DNA from: Pseudomonas azotoformans
GTDB taxonomy: Bacteria > Pseudomonadota > Gammaproteobacteria > Pseudomonadales > Pseudomonadaceae
Direction: 5' to 3'
Length of the DNA stretch: 64,000 bases
NCBI RefSeq assembly: GCF_001579805.1
Contig: NZ_CP014546.1
Span: 6,014,001-6,078,000 of the forward strand
Shown: one piece after another, positions 62,096 to 64,000 of the stretch
Numbering within the stretch: the first letter of the stretch is position 1
Layout of the letters: every line of letters begins with the position of its first letter
The notes under the pieces: model-generated
The model's database searches: none
Seen by the model: the letters and a program-made list of their open reading frames with translations, nothing else
What the model was told of the DNA's origin: nothing
Translations under genes and position numbers: made by a program

Positions 62096-62124
62096 AAAAA
62101 GCCTGTTATCGAACAGGCTTTTTT
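62096..62124 (+). terminator. Intrinsic terminator after the M35 peptidase gene
   Basis: AAAAAGCCTGTT (62096-62107) and AACAGGCTTTTTT (62112-62124) form a long stem around a short loop and end in a T-run, 20 bp past the stop. The left end of the IS element is 9 bp further on. Confidence 0.9.
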
Positions 62125-62185
62125 CATCACCCTGTCCCGTCCTGAATAAGGTTTACGCCTTCTGACCTATCTTCAGGAGGAGTCA

Positions 62186-62587
62186 ATGGATTCGGGCAAA
62201 AGGCGGAGCCAGCGTGACTACACGCTAGCCTTTAAATTATCGGTCGTAGACCAGGTCGAAAAGGGCGAGTTGAGTTATAAAGAGGCTCAACGGCGCTACG
62301 GCATTCAGGGCCGGTCCACAGTACTGGTCTGGCTACGCAAGCACGGCCGGCAGGACTGGAGCCAAGGCGCGTCAATTCGAGAGCCGAGGAGCAGGTCCAT
62401 GACCGAGCCAACCCTCCCGCTGACCCCCGAGCAGCGGATCAAAGAGCTCGAAGAACAGCTGGCGCTAAGCAATCAGAAAGCGCAATTCTTCGAAGCCGTC
62501 GTGAATGTTCTGAAAAATGACTACGGTGTTTCCGTCGTAAAAAAGCGACCCGGCAAGTCCTCTCGCAAGGGCAAATCCAAGGCCTGA
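62186..62587 (+). CDS. IS3-family transposase OrfA
   Basis: A 133-residue DNA-binding protein: helix-turn-helix near residues 20-60 (KLSVVDQVEKGELSYKEAQRRYGIQ) and a leucine-zipper-like C-terminal helix (QRIKELEEQLALSNQKAQFF). Within its end is A AAA AAG (62539-62545), in phase for a -1 ribosome slip. The slipped frame stays open into orfB. AGGAGG lies before the ATG. It binds the IS ends and dimerises for transposition. Confidence 0.9.
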   Translation: MDSGKRRSQRDYTLAFKLSVVDQVEKGELSYKEAQRRYGIQGRSTVLVWLRKHGRQDWSQGASIREPRSRSMTEPTLPLTPEQRIKELEEQLALSNQKAQFFEAVVNVLKNDYGVSVVKKRPGKSSRKGKSKA

Positions 62588-62610
62588 GCATCACGAGGGC
62601 TTGCCTGTTT

Positions 62611-63408
62611 ATGAGCATTTCGCGCCAAGCGTATTACCAACGCAATCGGGTTTTCGACGAGAGGGCTCGTCAAGATCAAGAGGTCATGGACTTTGTTCTT
62701 GAAAAGCGCCGCCGTCAGCCACGGATAGGCACGCGCAAGCTGCATTACCTGATGAGCGTTGAAGTTGGTGCATCAGTTCGGGTCGGCAGAGACCGCCTGT
62801 TTAGCATCCTGCGCAACGCTCGAGAACTGGTTGTACGCAAACGGGCATACCACAAAACGACGGACAGCCATCACCGTTTTCGCCGACACCCTAACCTGCT
62901 CAAAGCAGGTCATGAGCAGATAGTGGCCAATAGGCCAGAGCAGGTCTGGGTTGCAGACATCACCTACCTGCCGACACAGGAAAGCGTGGCTTATGTGAGC
63001 CTGGTGACAGACGCCTACTCGCGCAAGATCGTAGGCCATCATGTGCATGAGAGCTTGCATACCGAGTCGGTAATCAAGGCGATGGAAAAGGCAGTTGGTG
63101 AGCGCCGAAGCACGCTGCCACTGATCCATCACTCAGACCGTGGAGCCCAATACTGCTCTGAGCTTTATCAACGCTTGCACGCTAGTCATGGCGTCAGGTG
63201 CTCAATGACCGACGGCTATGACTGCTACCAGAATGCTCTGGCGGAGAGGATAAACGGCATTTTGAAGACCGAGTTCCTGCTGTATCGCCCTAAAAATCTG
63301 GCGGACGCAGTGAAAATGGTGGATGAGTCGGTGCTGATCTACAACGGGGAACGGCCACACCTGTCCCTGAAATACAAAACGCCCGATGCGGTGCATCGGG
63401 CGTTTTGA
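62611..63408 (+). CDS. IS3-family transposase OrfB (catalytic, also made as OrfAB fusion)
   Basis: A 265-residue integrase-like catalytic domain. DDE residues: Asp in VADITYLP, Asp in HHSDRGAQY, Glu in ALAERINGILK. The HTH-21-like N-terminal part is QAYYQRNRVF. The same frame is open upstream to the A6G slip site, so the functional transposase is most likely the OrfAB fusion made by programmed -1 frameshifting, as in IS150/IS911-type elements. Whether a free OrfB is used is unclear. Confidence 0.92.
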   Translation: MSISRQAYYQRNRVFDERARQDQEVMDFVLEKRRRQPRIGTRKLHYLMSVEVGASVRVGRDRLFSILRNARELVVRKRAYHKTTDSHHRFRRHPNLLKAGHEQIVANRPEQVWVADITYLPTQESVAYVSLVTDAYSRKIVGHHVHESLHTESVIKAMEKAVGERRSTLPLIHHSDRGAQYCSELYQRLHASHGVRCSMTDGYDCYQNALAERINGILKTEFLLYRPKNLADAVKMVDESVLIYNGERPHLSLKYKTPDAVHRAF

Positions 63409-63467
63409 GACTGAAACAGGTGTAAACCTATTTCAGGACTAGACACCCGCTCTATCAGGAGTTGACC

Positions 63468-63932
63468 ATGGATCGTCGATTACTACGTGCCTTCTCGCTC
63501 GCAATGGCGTGCTCACTGGCACCCTCTGCTTACGCACTGAATACCGAGGAAGCCGAACCCCACCTACTCATGGAGTACGCTGTGACCTTGAGTGCCCATG
63601 CAGCCAAACATCAGTGGCAACGTTTGTGGCATGCCACGCGTCTGGCCCACTACTTCAACCCGGCTCATACCACGCACTTCACACCGCCCTCGAGTAAAGC
63701 AGGCGAGAAGATCGTGCACACGCTGGCCAACGCCACCAGTGTCACGGCATATAAAACCAGCCTGGCAACGTATCGTTATGAGTTCGGCGATAAGGTCGGT
63801 ATAGAGCGCGGCATTGCTGTCACCGCGATCTGCGTCGATGTCGATTGGCGCAGCCTGCCTGAAGGCACCGACGCTGAAGACGCAAGCGGCATGGGCAGCG
63901 TCAGTCTGCTGCTGGCCCGACCTTGCCCGTAA
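63468..63932 (+). CDS. Exported hypothetical protein
   Basis: A 154-residue protein with a Sec signal peptide (MDRRLLRAFSLAMACSLAPS, cleavage near AYA). The mature part has no known domain; it contains many His and Tyr (AKHQWQRLWHATRLAHYF) and one Cys pair (AICVDVDW and ARPCP). The ATG at 63468 follows AGGAG. The IS right end is only 22 bp upstream, so its original promoter lies on the other side of the insertion and the gene may now rely on an IS-borne promoter. Confidence 0.7.
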   Translation: MDRRLLRAFSLAMACSLAPSAYALNTEEAEPHLLMEYAVTLSAHAAKHQWQRLWHATRLAHYFNPAHTTHFTPPSSKAGEKIVHTLANATSVTAYKTSLATYRYEFGDKVGIERGIAVTAICVDVDWRSLPEGTDAEDASGMGSVSLLLARPCP

Positions 63933-63934
63933 CC

Positions 63935-63968
63935 CAAAAAAAGCCGCCTGGCTAACTTAGCAGGCGGC
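63935..63968 (-). terminator. Terminator for a leftward gene beyond the window
   Basis: GCCGCCTG (63943-63950) and CAGGCGGC (63961-63968) pair; read on the minus strand the stem is followed by seven T (63935-63941). This orientation suggests it ends a gene to the right of the window, though it can also stop the rightward exported-protein transcript. Confidence 0.75.
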
Positions 63969-64000
63969 TGTCCTTCAACTGTTTGATCGGTCATCGGCGG

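Larger units (their letters stand above)
62133..63445 (+). mobile_element. Complete IS3-family insertion sequence
   Basis: About 1313 bp bounded by 27-bp imperfect inverted repeats: left 62133-62159 (TGTCCCGTCCTGAATAAGG...) and right 63419-63445 (ending CCTGAAATAGG in complement, TGTC at the tip); they differ at about five positions. Flanking CCC on both sides could be a 3-bp target duplication. It carries orfA (62186-62587) and orfB (62611-63408) with an A6G frameshift signal. Both frames are intact with a full DDE set, so it should be active. It lies between a terminator and a small exported-protein gene. Confidence 0.9.

Overview
The window looks like chromosome from a Pseudomonas of the fluorescens group. 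GC is high, with typical pseudomonad codon use. The left end carries gltX, uvrB and an aromatic aminotransferase in the order familiar from Pseudomonas. Other genus markers are DUF6124 genes, a protealysin/emfourin pair, a PtrR-Sad pair and a REP-like inverted pair. No tRNA, rRNA, CRISPR or prophage was found. One complete IS3-family element lies near the right end.

Layout. 1-5.6 kb: core genes (gltX, uvrB, aminotransferase). 5.6-13.1 kb: PtrR-like regulator with succinate semialdehyde dehydrogenase, a LysR/MFS pair, M4 protease with its inhibitor, a DNA/RNA endonuclease and a lipoprotein. 13.2-16.3 kb: cobalamin riboswitch followed by a three-gene corrinoid-type ABC importer. 16.3-34.2 kb: a large chaperone-usher fimbrial locus with its own signalling system. 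34.2-42.5 kb: small metabolic and unknown genes. 42.5-45.6 kb: an accessory islet with two duplicated DUF6124 genes behind structured leaders, a DUF3892 gene and an AT-rich AbiGi-like gene. 45.6-61.2 kb: hybrid kinase, lipoproteins, two TetR-controlled divergent units, oxidoreductases, an OPT transporter and a chemoreceptor. 61.5-64 kb: an M35 metallopeptidase, the IS3 element and an exported protein.

The most striking region is the fimbrial locus. It holds two pilus gene sets, each with a pilin, a chaperone, an usher and a tip-like subunit. It also holds a BvgS/RocS-type sensor kinase, two BvgA/RocA-type LuxR regulators, two EAL proteins and a degenerate receiver. Seven intergenic regions in the locus carry the element TAGGAAATTTCC(C/T). 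In six of them a second, weaker copy lies 21 or 22 bp away, and a -10-like hexamer follows the second copy after exactly 23 bp. This looks like a BvgA-type operator code that joins the whole locus into one regulon. One of the two LuxR regulators has Glu in place of the phospho-accepting Asp, and the small receiver has Asn there. One usher gene is split by a frameshift in a run of five G that a sixth G would repair.

Other points: the DUF6124 leaders share a UNCG tetraloop hairpin and a repeated TTAGTAG/CTACTAA pairing that could switch. A lipoprotein gene at 48.7 kb is broken by one extra G inside its lipobox codons. The IS3 element keeps an in-phase A6G frameshift signal and sits between the M35 protease gene and a small exported-protein gene. 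Start codons were moved from the longest reading frame wherever a ribosome binding site or family length argued for it; each such choice is stated in the entry.
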